DNA of 64,000 bases from Staphylococcus felis (GTDB lineage: Bacteria; Bacillota; Bacilli; Staphylococcales; Staphylococcaceae). Under the pieces are notes generated by a model. That model did not search any database. It saw nothing but the letters and a program-made list of their open reading frames with translations, and was not told the origin of the DNA. Of the stretch, positions 47,396 to 58,514 are shown one piece after another. Location: the NCBI RefSeq assembly GCF_003012915.1, contig NZ_CP027770.1:1860001-1924000 (forward strand), given 5' to 3'. The position numbers and the translations under genes were made by a program. Positions within the stretch are counted from its first letter, which is position 1. Every line of letters starts with the position of its first letter.

Positions 47396-50092
47396 CTAGT
47401 GATGACTCTTTTTAAGGTGATTTAAAATCTCCTCAAATTGATTTGCACTTCCTTCATGTGTGTGATATTGAGAAAGTGTATCTAAAAAGAAATGTGTATA
47501 TGAACTGTGTAACAATCGACTATCAAATGAAACGATGATCCCTTTATCATTTTCATTCCTAAGTAGTCGTCCCAGTCCTTGTCTGAAGCGGATTACTGCT
47601 TCAGGAAGTATATAATCTTTAAATATATTATTAAATTCATCTTTTAATAACATAGGTTTATCTGCATATTGGCTCATAAATGGTAACTTAGCGATCATTA
47701 CGCATTTGACTTCTGCTGATTGGTAATCAAATCCTTCAAAGAAAGATGTCGTACCAAGTAGGATTGCTTTATCAAAATGATTAAACTGCTGTACTATTTT
47801 ATAATTTTGATTAGGTTGTTGAGATAAAATGACATAATCTTCAAATTCAGCCATTTGATTTAAATAATCCATTACAGTATACAACATTTGGTAACTGGTA
47901 AATAATATCAAACATTTTCCTTTTATAGTATTCACATAACGTGAAATATATTCAATCATCGTTTCAATATATTGATCGTGGTTTTGATAATTGTACTTTT
48001 CGATATCATTGGGTACGAATATATGACCATTTGATTTTAATCTATGAGTTGGCTTGATTTGATAAGTGTTAAATTTATTTTTATAATCAAACCACTTTTC
48101 GAAAGTGCTAAATGAATGATTAAATGTGAGTGTACCTGAAATAAAAGTAATTGAATCAAATTTTTCTAAAAGTTTTTTGGTTAGTACATCTTTGACTAAT
48201 GTATTTTTGGTGTGGATTCTGATGGTAGACTTTTGATTGATGTTTTTAAGTGAAATATAAAAAGTATGCCCTTTTTCGATATTCTTTTCAAGCTCTCGTA
48301 ATTGGTCTCTAATATAAAGTAAATGCTTACGTACGGCTTTAATTACCTTGTGTTTCATCCCTTTAAAGTTTTCTATAGTTTGGTTTACCTTCGTAATATA
48401 CTGATGTAAGATAGGTGTGATTTGACGTGCATCTAAATCGTATGCAAAGTGTAATTTCGATGTTTCATCGTCGTATATTGGGTTATCTTGTACTAAACTA
48501 AATAATACATTGAAAAAATGTTCATTTGTTTCGTGTATATCATTGAGGTCAGATTTAAACGTAAAGACATCAATGGGTGGTATATTCAATTGTTGGAGTA
48601 TACGTTGTTGTTCAAGCATATCAATTTGTTTAAGTAGCTTTTCATGTTCAGTTTTCCCGATTAAACCAAGCTGATATTTTATATCACTATAACTCAACTC
48701 TGAAATTGAGCAATTTAGTGCGTAATCTGGTAAGCGATGTGCCTCATCAATAATACAATGACGGAATAATTGATATATCGAATTTTCAGATGAAGAATGT
48801 AATAAATGTGCATGATTTGTTACGCCGATTTGGATTTTTGCTGCATTATTCTTTATATAATTATAGTAATGACCGTCTTTCAATGTTGCAGTATATGTTT
48901 CGTTTTTTTGAGCCATATACATTTGTTGGCTCCCTCGCAAGTTAAGCTCTTGGATATCGCCTGTATCGGTAGATAATATCCAAATCAGTAATTGCATTTT
49001 TAAAAGATTGACTTCATAATTTGATGTTTCTTCTTTTAAAATATCACTGATTAGTCCTAATGAAATATAGTCTTGTTTACTTTTAATTAATTTGGCATTA
49101 ATTTGAGACTTTAGTGCTCGATTAACGATAGGTATATCGTGTTCTAACAATTGGTTTTGTAGCAATTTAGTATTAGTCGAAATCATCACATGTTCTCCTG
49201 TTTCGATATAATACATTATGGCTGCTACAATATACGCTAATGATTTACCACTACCTGTCTCAGCTTCAACTAATGTTTTTTCGTTATTCATTAATTGGTT
49301 GAAAATGATTTCAGAAAGATAAAGTTGAGATTCCCGATACTGATATTTCGTTTTATTGATAATCATTAAATATAAATCTTTTAAATTCCCACTAAAATCT
49401 ATAGGTTTAACTTCTAGTGGAGATTGAGGTTTAAAATAAATATGATCAAAATGTTTGAGTCCTTGAATCTGATTTGTACTATCGTGATATCTCACCATTT
49501 CAAATAGATAATCATTTAAATTATATTTCAAATGTTTACTTAAGTAATATAATTGCTTTTTGGTATTTATCGGCAATGTTTTAAAAAAGTCAAAAGCTTT
49601 AATTAATAATAATGCTGTCGTATGTGCATCTTCATCAGCACGGTGAGCCTGTGTTAATGGAATATTTAAAGATATAGCCAATTCACTTAGTTGATAGCTC
49701 TTTTCAGTTGGGAATGCAATTTGAAATATTTCTAAAGTGTCTAGAACTTTTTTAGGGTGGAAGTTAATATTATGTTTTTTTAGAGCTTTTTTTAAAAAAA
49801 CAAGATCAAAATTAACATTATGGGCAACAAACACACAATCTTTAATCTGGTTATAGATATCTTTTGCAACTTCACTAAAATACGGCGCTTCACTTAACAT
49901 ATCAGATTCTATTGAAGTAAGTGCTTGAATAAATGTGGGAATCTCTAAATGAGTTTTAATCATTGAATGATATGTATCCACTACTTTATTATTTTCAACA
50001 AACGTGATGCCAATTTGAATAATTTCATCATAACCGAGATGATTCCCAGTTGTTTCTAAATCTACAACAGCAAAGCGTGTATGATGATACAT
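47396..50092 (-). CDS. dinG: DinG-type fused 3'-5' exonuclease and helicase
   Basis: 898 residues. An N-terminal DEDDh exonuclease (VVDLETTG with Asp11/Glu13, [20 protein letters not shown]) is followed by an XPD-like superfamily 2 domain with Walker [17 protein letters not shown] box IIDEAHRLP and [11 protein letters not shown]. The iron-sulfur cysteines of E. coli DinG are not evident, as in the staphylococcal form, which degrades DNA 3'-5' rather than unwinding it. Confidence 0.92.
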   Translation of the reverse strand: MYHHTRFAVVDLETTGNHLGYDEIIQIGITFVENNKVVDTYHSMIKTHLEIPTFIQALTSIESDMLSEAPYFSEVAKDIYNQIKDCVFVAHNVNFDLVFLKKALKKHNINFHPKKVLDTLEIFQIAFPTEKSYQLSELAISLNIPLTQAHRADEDAHTTALLLIKAFDFFKTLPINTKKQLYYLSKHLKYNLNDYLFEMVRYHDSTNQIQGLKHFDHIYFKPQSPLEVKPIDFSGNLKDLYLMIINKTKYQYRESQLYLSEIIFNQLMNNEKTLVEAETGSGKSLAYIVAAIMYYIETGEHVMISTNTKLLQNQLLEHDIPIVNRALKSQINAKLIKSKQDYISLGLISDILKEETSNYEVNLLKMQLLIWILSTDTGDIQELNLRGSQQMYMAQKNETYTATLKDGHYYNYIKNNAAKIQIGVTNHAHLLHSSSENSIYQLFRHCIIDEAHRLPDYALNCSISELSYSDIKYQLGLIGKTEHEKLLKQIDMLEQQRILQQLNIPPIDVFTFKSDLNDIHETNEHFFNVLFSLVQDNPIYDDETSKLHFAYDLDARQITPILHQYITKVNQTIENFKGMKHKVIKAVRKHLLYIRDQLRELEKNIEKGHTFYISLKNINQKSTIRIHTKNTLVKDVLTKKLLEKFDSITFISGTLTFNHSFSTFEKWFDYKNKFNTYQIKPTHRLKSNGHIFVPNDIEKYNYQNHDQYIETMIEYISRYVNTIKGKCLILFTSYQMLYTVMDYLNQMAEFEDYVILSQQPNQNYKIVQQFNHFDKAILLGTTSFFEGFDYQSAEVKCVMIAKLPFMSQYADKPMLLKDEFNNIFKDYILPEAVIRFRQGLGRLLRNENDKGIIVSFDSRLLHSSYTHFFLDTLSQYHTHEGSANQFEEILNHLKKSHH

Positions 50093-50116
50093 AAAGTCCC
50101 TCCTTTCTATACTATT

Positions 50117-51091
50117 TTAAAATTCAATGTCAGCACTCATTAATCGCTGCACTGTACCGTGTTCATCTTCTACATGTAAAAAGCCTTGATCATCTATTTC
50201 GATAACATATCCCCAAAATTGTCTTGCACCCTCGGTAAAGCGAAGGCGTCGGTTCCATATATTTGATGATTCGATATAATCTTTCTTTATTGCAGTAAAC
50301 GGTTGCGTCAAAAATTGATTGTAGCGTTGTTCAATATTTTTAAGTAACTGATCTAAGAATTGATAGCGATTTACCTTTTCATTTTGATGATGTAATTTAA
50401 CGCTAGTTGCGGTATCATGTATGGACGAATCAAAATCTTCTAAATCGTGATTAATGTTAATACCAATACCACAAATGACAGCCTCTACACCATCCGCATT
50501 GGCAATCATTTCTGTTAAAAACCCACATACCTTTTTATCTTTAATATAAATATCATTTGGCCATTTAATTTGAACAAGATCATTAGAAAAAGTTTGAATC
50601 GTTTCACAAATAGCTAAAGACATGAAGAGATTAAATGTTGTTAACATAGAAAACGGTATATCTGGTTTAAGAACGATTGACATCCATAGTCCCTTCCCTT
50701 TTGGGGACTGCCAAGGTCTTTTAAAGCGGCCAGTTCCAGCAGTTTGTTCATCACTAATAACTAAAAAGGGCTCTTCTGTATTAATTAACGTCTTTTTGGC
50801 AACTAACTGTGTCGAGTCTAAACGATCATATACAAAGCATGTTTTGACGAGTGTATTGTGACTTAGCATGGAGTCTAAAATGCCTTTATACCAATTTAGT
50901 GGATACGTGTTTAGACGATGGCCCTTATTGTGAACTGAGTCTATAGATAACCCTTCTTCTTTAAGTTGGTCGATTGCTTTTTTGACAGTCATTCTAGAAA
51001 TGTTAAGTTGTTGTGCTATTGTTTCACCAGATATATAATTTGGTGCGACATCTGTGATTAATTTTAAAATTGTTTCACGATATTTTGACAT
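50117..51091 (-). CDS. birA: Bifunctional biotin protein ligase and repressor BirA
   Basis: 324 residues: an N-terminal helix-turn-helix (SGETIAQQLNISRMTVKKAI), the central ligase with DEQTAGTGRFKRPWQSPKG for biotinyl-AMP, QIKWPNDIYI and GIGINI, and a C-terminal SH3-like cap. It biotinylates carboxylases and represses biotin genes. It overlaps cca by 17 bases. Confidence 0.94.
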   Translation of the reverse strand: MSKYRETILKLITDVAPNYISGETIAQQLNISRMTVKKAIDQLKEEGLSIDSVHNKGHRLNTYPLNWYKGILDSMLSHNTLVKTCFVYDRLDSTQLVAKKTLINTEEPFLVISDEQTAGTGRFKRPWQSPKGKGLWMSIVLKPDIPFSMLTTFNLFMSLAICETIQTFSNDLVQIKWPNDIYIKDKKVCGFLTEMIANADGVEAVICGIGININHDLEDFDSSIHDTATSVKLHHQNEKVNRYQFLDQLLKNIEQRYNQFLTQPFTAIKKDYIESSNIWNRRLRFTEGARQFWGYVIEIDDQGFLHVEDEHGTVQRLMSADIEF

Positions 51092-52283
51092 TTAATTTCA
51101 CCCATTCAATTAAATCTTTTTTACGATTAGCTACTTCGCTTTGTACAACTGCACATTCGATATCACGTAATACTTTTTTTAGCCATGGACCGCTGTTTTT
51201 GTTCAGTACTTCCATAAGATCTTTCCCGTTAATCTGTAACATTTTTCTATTCTGTATAGGCAGTGACTGCCAGATATGCTGTATGAGTGATGCATTGTAA
51301 TTTGATTGTGAAGGTAAAGAAATATGATTGCACATTAAATTTTCGCGTTGATGCTCAATATCTAAAGCGATTGATATTCCAAAGTCATATACAAATTGGT
51401 ATAGCGACTTTTCGTTAGTTATACAGTTGAGTTGAATTAAAGCGTTTTTGAATTGAGTAATATAGTTGGTACTCGCATTACTTAATTTTAAACACTTTAT
51501 ATCTTGATTCACTTGGCTTTTATATGTTGTAATCGCAATAAATTGTTCAAGTGTTATTGGATGAATCATTTGATATGCATTCATTTGTATCAAGTTAAAG
51601 TATGGAATAAACTCCCAAAAATTCAAGTGGTGTAAATCTATGATTGCTTTGTTAATATATTGACCTAGCAATAATTTTTTGAGTTCAAGGATGATACGCT
51701 CTATCGATAAATATTGAATGTCTTCAATATGCTCTTCCATTGCACGAAAAGTATAACTATCGATGTCAAATCCGAGCTGTGATTTAAATCTTAGTCCTCT
51801 TATAATTCTAAGCGCATCTTCAGAAAATCGATCAACAGGCTTTCCGACTGTGCGTATTACTTTGTTATTTATATCAGTTTGTCCATTAAAATAATCATAT
51901 AAATTAAATTCAGTATCCATGGCAATAGCATTAATTGTGAAATCCCTGCGTTTGACATCCAAATACAAATCTCTTACAAAGTGAACCTCACTTGGGCGAC
52001 GATGGTTAATATACTCAGATTCTGTTCGAAATGTAGTGATTTCATAGTTTTCATTTTCCCATACAACGTTAATTGTGCCATGTTCTTTACCCACAGGAAT
52101 AGTATGCGTAAATAATGATTCAATTTCATCAGGTGTAGCGCTCGTTGTAATATCAACATCATTTATTTCACGATTCATAATAAAATCTCTGACAGATCCC
52201 CCTACAAAATATGCCTCAAAACCATTTTTTTGAATATGTTTTAAGATGGGGATTGCTTGTACAAAAGGTAAAGAAATATTCAC
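51075..52283 (-). CDS. cca: CCA-adding tRNA nucleotidyltransferase
   Basis: 402 residues, class II, with GGSVRDFIM (28-36), the catalytic DVDITT (Asp42/Asp44), the ARRDFTINA-type motif KRRDFTINAIA, EDALRIIRGLRF and the ERI-ELKK template region. It adds or repairs the 3' CCA of tRNAs. It is one base after bshA. Confidence 0.94.
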   Translation of the reverse strand: MNISLPFVQAIPILKHIQKNGFEAYFVGGSVRDFIMNREINDVDITTSATPDEIESLFTHTIPVGKEHGTINVVWENENYEITTFRTESEYINHRRPSEVHFVRDLYLDVKRRDFTINAIAMDTEFNLYDYFNGQTDINNKVIRTVGKPVDRFSEDALRIIRGLRFKSQLGFDIDSYTFRAMEEHIEDIQYLSIERIILELKKLLLGQYINKAIIDLHHLNFWEFIPYFNLIQMNAYQMIHPITLEQFIAITTYKSQVNQDIKCLKLSNASTNYITQFKNALIQLNCITNEKSLYQFVYDFGISIALDIEHQRENLMCNHISLPSQSNYNASLIQHIWQSLPIQNRKMLQINGKDLMEVLNKNSGPWLKKVLRDIECAVVQSEVANRKKDLIEWVKLNVKIS

Positions 52284-52284
52284 A

Positions 52285-53409
52285 TTAAATAGCTCCTATC
52301 ATTTTTTTATAATAATATTCATATTGATCAGCTATAATTTGAGAATGAAAACGATTATGAATATCGTTGAGCATGTTTTGCTGCATGGACTGATACAATG
52401 TCTGATTGCTTAGTAATTTTAAAGCATATTCTGCTGCTTTTGCACTGTCTCCAACTTCAACTAAATAACCAGTTTCTTCATGCTTAATGACTTCTTGTAT
52501 ACCACCAGCACGTGTCCCTATTGGAAGTACACCTGTATTCATAGCTTCCAGTAGAGTTAAACCAAAACTCTCTTTTTCACTTAATAACAATACAAGATCT
52601 GAAAATTGATAGAAATGACTCATGCAATCTTGTTTACCTAAGAATAAAATATCGTCAACTAAGTTCAATTCTTTGGCTTTCATTCTCATATCGAGTAATT
52701 CGGGGCCATCACCAATTAACAACAGTTTTGCGGGTAATTCAGCTCTTATAAGTGCGAATGTATCGATAATTGTATCAATACGTTTGACTTTTCTAAAGTT
52801 TGACACATGAATAATCACTTTTTCGTTATCTTTAATACCATATAGTTCTTTTAGCTTTGGGTTATAAGCAGTTGGAAATTCAGATTCACGTACAAAATTA
52901 TAAATAGGTATAATTTCTTTATTAACATCAATAATTTCATTTGTCTGCTGTTTTAATGATTGACTTACACTTGTGACGATATCACTTTTCTCAATGCCAA
53001 ATTTGATTGCATTTCTTAATGAGTGGTCATAACCGAGCACAGTAATATCTGTGCCGTGTAATGTTGTCATTATTTTAATATCCTTACCTGACATTTGTCG
53101 TGCAAGAATACCACATATGGCATGTGGTATGGCATAATGCATATGTAATACATCTAAGTCGTATTCGTTTATAACATTTGCAATCTTCGTACTTAATGAA
53201 ATGTCATAAGGTGGATATTGAAATACTGCATATTGATTCACATCTACTTGATGAAACGTGATGTTAGGAACAGGTTTGTTCAAGCGAAACGGCATGTTAG
53301 ACGTAATAAAGTGAACTTCATGGCCCCGCTCTGCCATTAAGATACCCAATTCTGTCGCGATAATACCCGAACCACCTACAGAAGGGTAACATGTTATTCC
53401 AATTTTCAA
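52285..53409 (-). CDS. bshA: Bacillithiol synthesis glycosyltransferase BshA
   Basis: 374 residues, a GT4 retaining glycosyltransferase making N-acetylglucosaminyl-malate, the first step to bacillithiol. Seen are GITCYPSVGGSGIIATELG, HMHYAIPHA, the nucleotide-sugar site IGDGPE and ESFGLTLLEAMNTGVLPIGTRAGG. The start is TTG 53409: GGAGG precedes it by 8 bases and the product begins MKIGITCYP as in the family. The thiol serves the bacilliredoxin also encoded in this window. Confidence 0.93.
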   Translation of the reverse strand: MKIGITCYPSVGGSGIIATELGILMAERGHEVHFITSNMPFRLNKPVPNITFHQVDVNQYAVFQYPPYDISLSTKIANVINEYDLDVLHMHYAIPHAICGILARQMSGKDIKIMTTLHGTDITVLGYDHSLRNAIKFGIEKSDIVTSVSQSLKQQTNEIIDVNKEIIPIYNFVRESEFPTAYNPKLKELYGIKDNEKVIIHVSNFRKVKRIDTIIDTFALIRAELPAKLLLIGDGPELLDMRMKAKELNLVDDILFLGKQDCMSHFYQFSDLVLLLSEKESFGLTLLEAMNTGVLPIGTRAGGIQEVIKHEETGYLVEVGDSAKAAEYALKLLSNQTLYQSMQQNMLNDIHNRFHSQIIADQYEYYYKKMIGAI

Positions 53410-53422
53410 TGAATAATCCTCC

Positions 53423-53740
53423 TTATTTACGCTCAAATCTATTTTTATCTCTTGTATTAAACTTTTGCATCGTTTCGTTAAAGCTTTCTGTCATATCGAT
53501 ATCAAGCGAGTTGGCAATACATAATAAAACAAATAAATTATCCCCTAACTCAGCTGCTACTGAATTAGGCGCTTCACTTTCTTTTTTCTTCTTTTCACCA
53601 TGAAAATGATTTATTTCTCTAGCAAGCTCACCGACTTCTTCAGTTAAGCGCGCTAAATTAGCAAGTGGAGAGAAATACCCCGCCTTAAACTGAGAAATAT
53701 ATGTATCGACTTCGTTTTGCATTTCTTGCATTGTTTTCAT
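53423..53740 (-). CDS. MazG-like nucleotide pyrophosphohydrolase (YpjD type)
   Basis: 105 residues, a single MazG/all-alpha NTP pyrophosphatase domain with the metal-binding pattern LTEEVGELAREINH and ELGDNLFVLL. It probably cleans up aberrant nucleoside triphosphates; the substrate is unknown. It lies 13 bases upstream of bshA, the first gene of the ypjD-bshA-cca-birA-dinG run. Confidence 0.85.
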   Translation of the reverse strand: MKTMQEMQNEVDTYISQFKAGYFSPLANLARLTEEVGELAREINHFHGEKKKKESEAPNSVAAELGDNLFVLLCIANSLDIDMTESFNETMQKFNTRDKNRFERK

Positions 53741-53838
53741 AATGAAGCAAATCCTTTCAAATTATATTCTCCTCTATCTTACATGAAATATCCAGAAGTG
53801 AGCAATTTAGAAGTTTTTAATATCTTGAATAACCGTAC

Positions 53839-53880
53839 AAAAAGAGGCAAAAGTTTATGCATTTAAACTTTTGCCTCTTA
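53839..53880 (-). terminator. Terminator after the zinc metallopeptidase gene
   Basis: AAGAGGCAAAAGTTTA pairs with its complement around a short loop, followed on the minus strand by T5. It is clean and strong, possibly active in both directions. Confidence 0.85.
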
Positions 53881-53916
53881 GACATTTATATTACACGTGC
53901 CTTATTCTTGCTTTAA

Positions 53917-54612
53917 TTATTCTGCTGAACGTGCAATCAAAATAAAACGAACAAGTTCTGCTACTGCTACTGCTGTTGCTGCAACATAAGTCATAGCAGC
54001 TGCACGTAAAACACGACCAGCATGTTTATATTCTTTTTCATTAACGATATTCAAACGCTGTATTTGGTTCATTGCACGCTTACTTGCATCGAATTCAACA
54101 GGTAACGTTACGATTGAGAATAACACAGCAAATGCCATTAAGAAAATACCAATCCATAATGCAGTTGTTCCTATAGCCATTTGAAGCATTGTTAAAACAA
54201 AACCTGCCATAATGAATAAGTATGATAATGAACTACCTAGATTAGCAACTGGAACAAGTGCTGTACGGAAGCGTAAGAAGAAATAGCCTTCATAGTGTTG
54301 AATAGCATGTCCTACTTCGTGCGCTGCAATCGCTGTACCTGCAACACTTGGGCGATTAAAGTTTGCCGGTGATAAAACAACCACTTTATTTTTAGGGTCA
54401 TAATGATCAGTTAAAAAGCCTTGGCCCTCTTTGACTTCAACATCATAAATACCGTTAGCATGTAAGATTTCCAAAGCGACTTCTTTACCTGTTTTGCCGC
54501 TAGTAGATCTAACTTGTGAGTATTTTTCATAGTTAGATTTTACTTTGTATTGAGCGTACATTGGTAAAATCATGAGTATAATCATATAAATAATAATTGA
54601 CATAAAAGACAT
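53917..54612 (-). CDS. Membrane zinc metallopeptidase (YugP family)
   Basis: 231 residues with an N-terminal TM segment, the zinc motif HEVGHAIQH, and two to three further TM segments (about 115-170 and near the C-terminus). It matches the YugP/peptidase M86-like putative membrane proteases. Substrate unknown. ATG 54612 has AAAGGAG at 8 bases; an in-frame GTG three codons earlier overlaps that site. Confidence 0.85.
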   Translation of the reverse strand: MSFMSIIIYMIILMILPMYAQYKVKSNYEKYSQVRSTSGKTGKEVALEILHANGIYDVEVKEGQGFLTDHYDPKNKVVVLSPANFNRPSVAGTAIAAHEVGHAIQHYEGYFFLRFRTALVPVANLGSSLSYLFIMAGFVLTMLQMAIGTTALWIGIFLMAFAVLFSIVTLPVEFDASKRAMNQIQRLNIVNEKEYKHAGRVLRAAAMTYVAATAVAVAELVRFILIARSAE

Positions 54613-54646
54613 AATGCTCACTCCTTTAATCTATATTTTACGTGTA

Positions 54647-55252
54647 CTATTGAGTGTGGTCAAACTTTTTACCCCTTCTCTTGGTATAAACATAAAAGAC
54701 AATTGATAACGGTAAAATAGAAAGCCAAAAAGCAACGTAACCGATAATTGATTCATATTCAATTAAGGAGGCATAGACTGGATATTGATGAAATACATAA
54801 TCAATAACATCATTATGAAATACCCATATAACCGTTAAAACGATTGACATCATAGTGAATTTAAATCTTGGTAAAAATAAAAAGGATTGGATTGCCATAA
54901 TCATATGAGAAAAAATAAGTATCAATCCAGACAAGTAAATAGTTTGATCAGTATAAAACATAAAAATATTCATCAAAACTGCCCAAATGCCGTATTTGAG
55001 TAATGTAACAAAGGCTAACGTTTCAAAAAAAGAACTCCTTTTATTCATTAAAAATAAAAAAATTGCAATGACCAAGAACAAAGTGGCTGTGGGACTATCT
55101 GGTATGAACGGCCAAAAATACCAAAGTGATTGAGATAGTTGAGGCGCATACCAATAATAACCATATAACGTGCCTAAAAGATTACAAATAAACAAAAAAA
55201 TTAAAAAAAGACGATTATAAATCATAAAATTGCATAACTGATAAACAGACAT
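54647..55252 (-). CDS. DUF1405 membrane protein (YpjA type)
   Basis: 201 residues with about six TM helices and a basic C-terminal tail, matching the DUF1405/YpjA family. Function unknown. The gene order ypiB-ypjA-peptidase-ypjD-bshA is partly conserved with Bacillus. Confidence 0.8.
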   Translation of the reverse strand: MSVYQLCNFMIYNRLFLIFLFICNLLGTLYGYYWYAPQLSQSLWYFWPFIPDSPTATLFLVIAIFLFLMNKRSSFFETLAFVTLLKYGIWAVLMNIFMFYTDQTIYLSGLILIFSHMIMAIQSFLFLPRFKFTMMSIVLTVIWVFHNDVIDYVFHQYPVYASLIEYESIIGYVAFWLSILPLSIVFYVYTKRRGKKFDHTQ

Positions 55253-55353
55253 GTGTTAACTCCTCAAAAATAAAGTGAAACTTATACTAAAAATCTACTC
55301 AAAGCTTGAATGAGTCTCTTTTTGTCAAATTGATTCTTTCGATTACAGAGTGT

Positions 55354-55398
55354 CAACCCGATAAAAATAGGCCGTTTAAGACACATTTTATCGGGTTG
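55354..55398. repeat. CAACCCGATAAAA inverted repeat
   Basis: CAACCCGATAAAA and TTTTATCGGGTTG form a 13-bp perfect stem around an ~18-base loop, between ypiB and ypjA. There is no U-tract after the stem, so it is either a weak terminator or a copy of an intergenic palindrome. Confidence 0.6.
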
Positions 55399-55421
55399 AG
55401 ATCGAAGTAAATATATGAATG

Positions 55422-55970
55422 TTATTCGTACTCTTTAAATTGAATCGTGTTTAACAATTTAGAGAAATATTGAAACTGCTGCTTCTCATTCATCATAAGT
55501 GTAAGGTCAATCTGAGACTTCAAATAATGAATCAAATAGCGCTTAACGGATTGAGATATCTCAATATCATACACATCTTGTAAATACCCTTTATCATGAT
55601 GGGCATTGAGTAGTTGGTATAACAATAAGTGATCTAAACGTTGATCTCTATATTTAGAGTTTGGAAAATGAATTTTAATGTCGACATGGCAGTCATTTTG
55701 TAAAATAGTATTAAAAATGGCATTAGAATCAATAAGCGTCACGTTGTTATCGGTGTAACGAATAGCGTGTTGACTTGAATGACTGATCGACATTTCTAAT
55801 GTTGGATGCCCTGGAACAATTTGATCAACAAAATGAATATGATTAAGGAAAGCTCTGTCACTTTTTAAATAATTTAGAATCCAAACACTAATACGAGATT
55901 TGAATGGGTAGCGAAAGAGTAGGTACTCTATAAATGATTTCTTTGCATAATCTAATGTTTCTTCAAACAT
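55422..55970 (-). CDS. ypiB: UPF0302 protein YpiB/ReoY
   Basis: 182 residues of the UPF0302 family, starting MFEETLDYAKKSFIEYLLFRYPFKS. In Bacillus the orthologue (renamed ReoY) acts with ReoM and ClpCP to control degradation of MurAA, the first enzyme of peptidoglycan synthesis. ATG 55970 follows AGGTG and overlaps the end of ypiA; the frame to 56009 is longer but has no site. The role here is inferred from the family. Confidence 0.85.
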   Translation of the reverse strand: MFEETLDYAKKSFIEYLLFRYPFKSRISVWILNYLKSDRAFLNHIHFVDQIVPGHPTLEMSISHSSQHAIRYTDNNVTLIDSNAIFNTILQNDCHVDIKIHFPNSKYRDQRLDHLLLYQLLNAHHDKGYLQDVYDIEISQSVKRYLIHYLKSQIDLTLMMNEKQQFQYFSKLLNTIQFKEYE

Positions 55971-55978
55971 TATAACAC

Positions 55979-57220
55979 CTAAAGTAATCTTATTTGTTCT
56001 TCTTGCCACTCTGCATTAGTGCTGTCAAGTTCTAATAATTTGGATAGTATAGGCTTAGCATCATTTACTTGTCCAAGTTCTATTAAATAATAATAGTAAT
56101 CTTTTAAGAAGTCTATATCATTAGTTAATAATTCAAAAGCTAAATTGTAAAAATGCAATGCCTCTTTATCGCGCTCTTCTTCTCCAAGTGCATACGCAAG
56201 TTGCCACATGAATTTTGGATCCATGTCTTCTTCTTCTACATATTGAACGAGACCAATCAAAGCGTGATAATCGTGTTCATTTCTATAAAAATCAGCTAAC
56301 ATCAGTAGTGGTTCTTGATAAGATGGATCGACCTCTAATGCTTGTTGCAATAAACGAACAGCTTCATTTTGATCGCCATGTTCAATCATTAAAGCACCAG
56401 TACTATACATTAATTCTTTGTAGAATTGATTTAATTTTAAGCCTTCTTCACCTATTTCAATAGCGTTAGGGTAATCTTTTTCATTTTCATAGAGCTGTTG
56501 TAAATAAAAATACCCTTGTATGAAATCTGGATCTTTGTTGAGTAATGTGCGTATGATTTTAATGGCTTCATGTGTGAGGTCGTTTTTTTCGTAAGCGACA
56601 GCTTTTTTGAGGTAGTCATCTGATTTCATCTCATCGTCACTAATTTCATCAAACCATTTTAATGCATCTGAGTAATTACCACTTTGTAAACTGCTGTCAC
56701 CTAGTCGTGAAAAGAGATTGATGCCATTAAACTCATATTCTCCAGTTTCTAAAACAATGTCGTATTCTCTTGAAGCTCGTAAATATTGACCATCATAGTA
56801 AAGTAATTCAGCAAGCGCAAAATGAATAATAGGATCTGATGGTGAAATTTCTAACGCTTGTTCGATTTTATCGACTGCGACATCAATCATATTGATTTGT
56901 TGATATAAATCTGCTTCGAGTAACAAACGTTCAGTTGAAATTTCAACTTCATTTAAGCGCTCTAACGCTTCATCTGTTTTGTTTTCAGAGATTAATCCAT
57001 CAATGAAATATATCAGGATTTCACTTTCATCAGGATATTTAGTATAAAGTGTACGGAATACTTCAAGACCCTGTGGTGTTAAGCCGTATTGATATAATGT
57101 TTCGCCTAAAATAAATAAAGCATCATCATTATCTGTTTGTAAGGCGTCTTGAACGCGTGAATCAAGTTGATCGAGTTTTTGTAAATTAATATCGTCTATT
57201 AATTTATAAATATCTTGCAT
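55979..57220 (-). CDS. ypiA: YpiA, tetratricopeptide-repeat protein
   Basis: 413 residues of near-continuous TPR helices (for example DALFILGETLYQYGLTPQGL, DPIIHFALAELLYYDGQY, NAIEIGEEGLKLN). It is cytosolic and acidic. Its neighbour ypiB is the ReoY orthologue, and YpiA has been placed in the same MurA-turnover pathway in Bacillus. It starts one base after the aroA stop, so it is co-translated with the shikimate genes. Confidence 0.85.
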   Translation of the reverse strand: MQDIYKLIDDINLQKLDQLDSRVQDALQTDNDDALFILGETLYQYGLTPQGLEVFRTLYTKYPDESEILIYFIDGLISENKTDEALERLNEVEISTERLLLEADLYQQINMIDVAVDKIEQALEISPSDPIIHFALAELLYYDGQYLRASREYDIVLETGEYEFNGINLFSRLGDSSLQSGNYSDALKWFDEISDDEMKSDDYLKKAVAYEKNDLTHEAIKIIRTLLNKDPDFIQGYFYLQQLYENEKDYPNAIEIGEEGLKLNQFYKELMYSTGALMIEHGDQNEAVRLLQQALEVDPSYQEPLLMLADFYRNEHDYHALIGLVQYVEEEDMDPKFMWQLAYALGEEERDKEALHFYNLAFELLTNDIDFLKDYYYYLIELGQVNDAKPILSKLLELDSTNAEWQEEQIRLL

Positions 57221-57221
57221 A

Positions 57222-58511
57222 CTATCCCTCTTTTTCTAATTGTTTTAACATAGGTAGAAAGCCTGGGAATGATACATTGACGCAATCAAATTGTTGAATG
57301 GTTATAGGTTTGTTCGACAACAAGGCTGCTACTGCTAAAGTCATTCCTATCCTATGATCAGTTTGACTATCTAACACATTTTGTTTTGAGACTTTAGAAG
57401 GTTCGATGGTTAAGCCGTCTTCAGTTGGCTTTACAGAAAGTCCAAGCTTACTAAGTTCAATTGCTGTTGTATCAATTCGATTGGTTTCTTTTACCTTTAA
57501 TTCTTCGGCATCCACTATAATACTTGAACTATTAGCTTGTGTACAGAGTAAAGCAATCACAGGCAATTCATCAATACAGCGAGGAATTAACTGACCGCCT
57601 ATTTTAATTCCTTTTAAATGAGGTGTATAGCGGACTCTTATAGAAGCGGTCGGTTCAGCACCATCAGTCTGATTAAATAATGAAATATGTCCACCCATTT
57701 TTTGAACAATTTCAATAATACCATCACGTGTCGGGTTGATGCCTACGTGGTGGAGTGTAATATCGCTACCCGGAATAATAAGTGCAGCAACAATAAAAAA
57801 TGCTGCTGATGAAATATCTCCTGGAACAACAAAATCACGAGGTTGAATGTGTTGTATACTGTTTTTAGGTAGTGTAATATTTAAGCCTTGCTTTTTGATT
57901 GGTATGTTATAGTGACTAAACATCGTTTCTGTATGATTTCTTGATACATCTATTTCCTGTACAGAGGTCTTGCTATTCGCAAATAAGCCAGCGAATAAAA
58001 TGGCACTTTTGACTTGAGCGCTTGCGACTGGCATAGTGTAATCAATTCCTTGTACTTGACTTGGTTGAATGACAAGCGGAGTATAATTATTTTCAACAGC
58101 AGATATATTGATATTCATTTGCTTCAACGGTTTAAGTATACGGTTCATGGGTCTTCTTCCGATTGACACATCGCCTGAAAGAACGCTTTGAATCCCTAAT
58201 CCTCCTAATAATCCAGCCATCAAACGAGTCGTTGTTCCAGAGTTTCCTGTGTAAAGTGTTTGGTGAGGTGTCTTGAACTCATGGTACCCCGGTGAATCAA
58301 TAATGATTTGATCATCTTGAATATCTATTGAAACGCCTAATTTTTTAAAAATACTTGCTGTTCGAAGACAATCTTCACCTAGAAGCGGTTGATTAATTGT
58401 AGAGTGACCCTTAGCTAGAGAAGCGAGCATAATTGCACGATGGGTCATCGATTTGTCTCCAGGAATTGTGATTTCGCCTTTTAAGGGACTAGTATAGTTT
58501 AAATGTACCAT
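57222..58511 (-). CDS. aroA: EPSP synthase (3-phosphoshikimate 1-carboxyvinyltransferase)
   Basis: 429 residues, two inside-out alpha/beta domains. Motifs are [39 protein letters not shown] and [12 protein letters not shown]. It transfers enolpyruvyl from PEP to shikimate-3-phosphate. The Ala in the loop after [16 protein letters not shown] suggests a class II enzyme, as in S. aureus. Third gene of aroC-aroB-aroA; 3 bases after aroB. Confidence 0.95.
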   Translation of the reverse strand: MVHLNYTSPLKGEITIPGDKSMTHRAIMLASLAKGHSTINQPLLGEDCLRTASIFKKLGVSIDIQDDQIIIDSPGYHEFKTPHQTLYTGNSGTTTRLMAGLLGGLGIQSVLSGDVSIGRRPMNRILKPLKQMNINISAVENNYTPLVIQPSQVQGIDYTMPVASAQVKSAILFAGLFANSKTSVQEIDVSRNHTETMFSHYNIPIKKQGLNITLPKNSIQHIQPRDFVVPGDISSAAFFIVAALIIPGSDITLHHVGINPTRDGIIEIVQKMGGHISLFNQTDGAEPTASIRVRYTPHLKGIKIGGQLIPRCIDELPVIALLCTQANSSSIIVDAEELKVKETNRIDTTAIELSKLGLSVKPTEDGLTIEPSKVSKQNVLDSQTDHRIGMTLAVAALLSNKPITIQQFDCVNVSFPGFLPMLKQLEKEG

Positions 58512-58514
58512 TAA

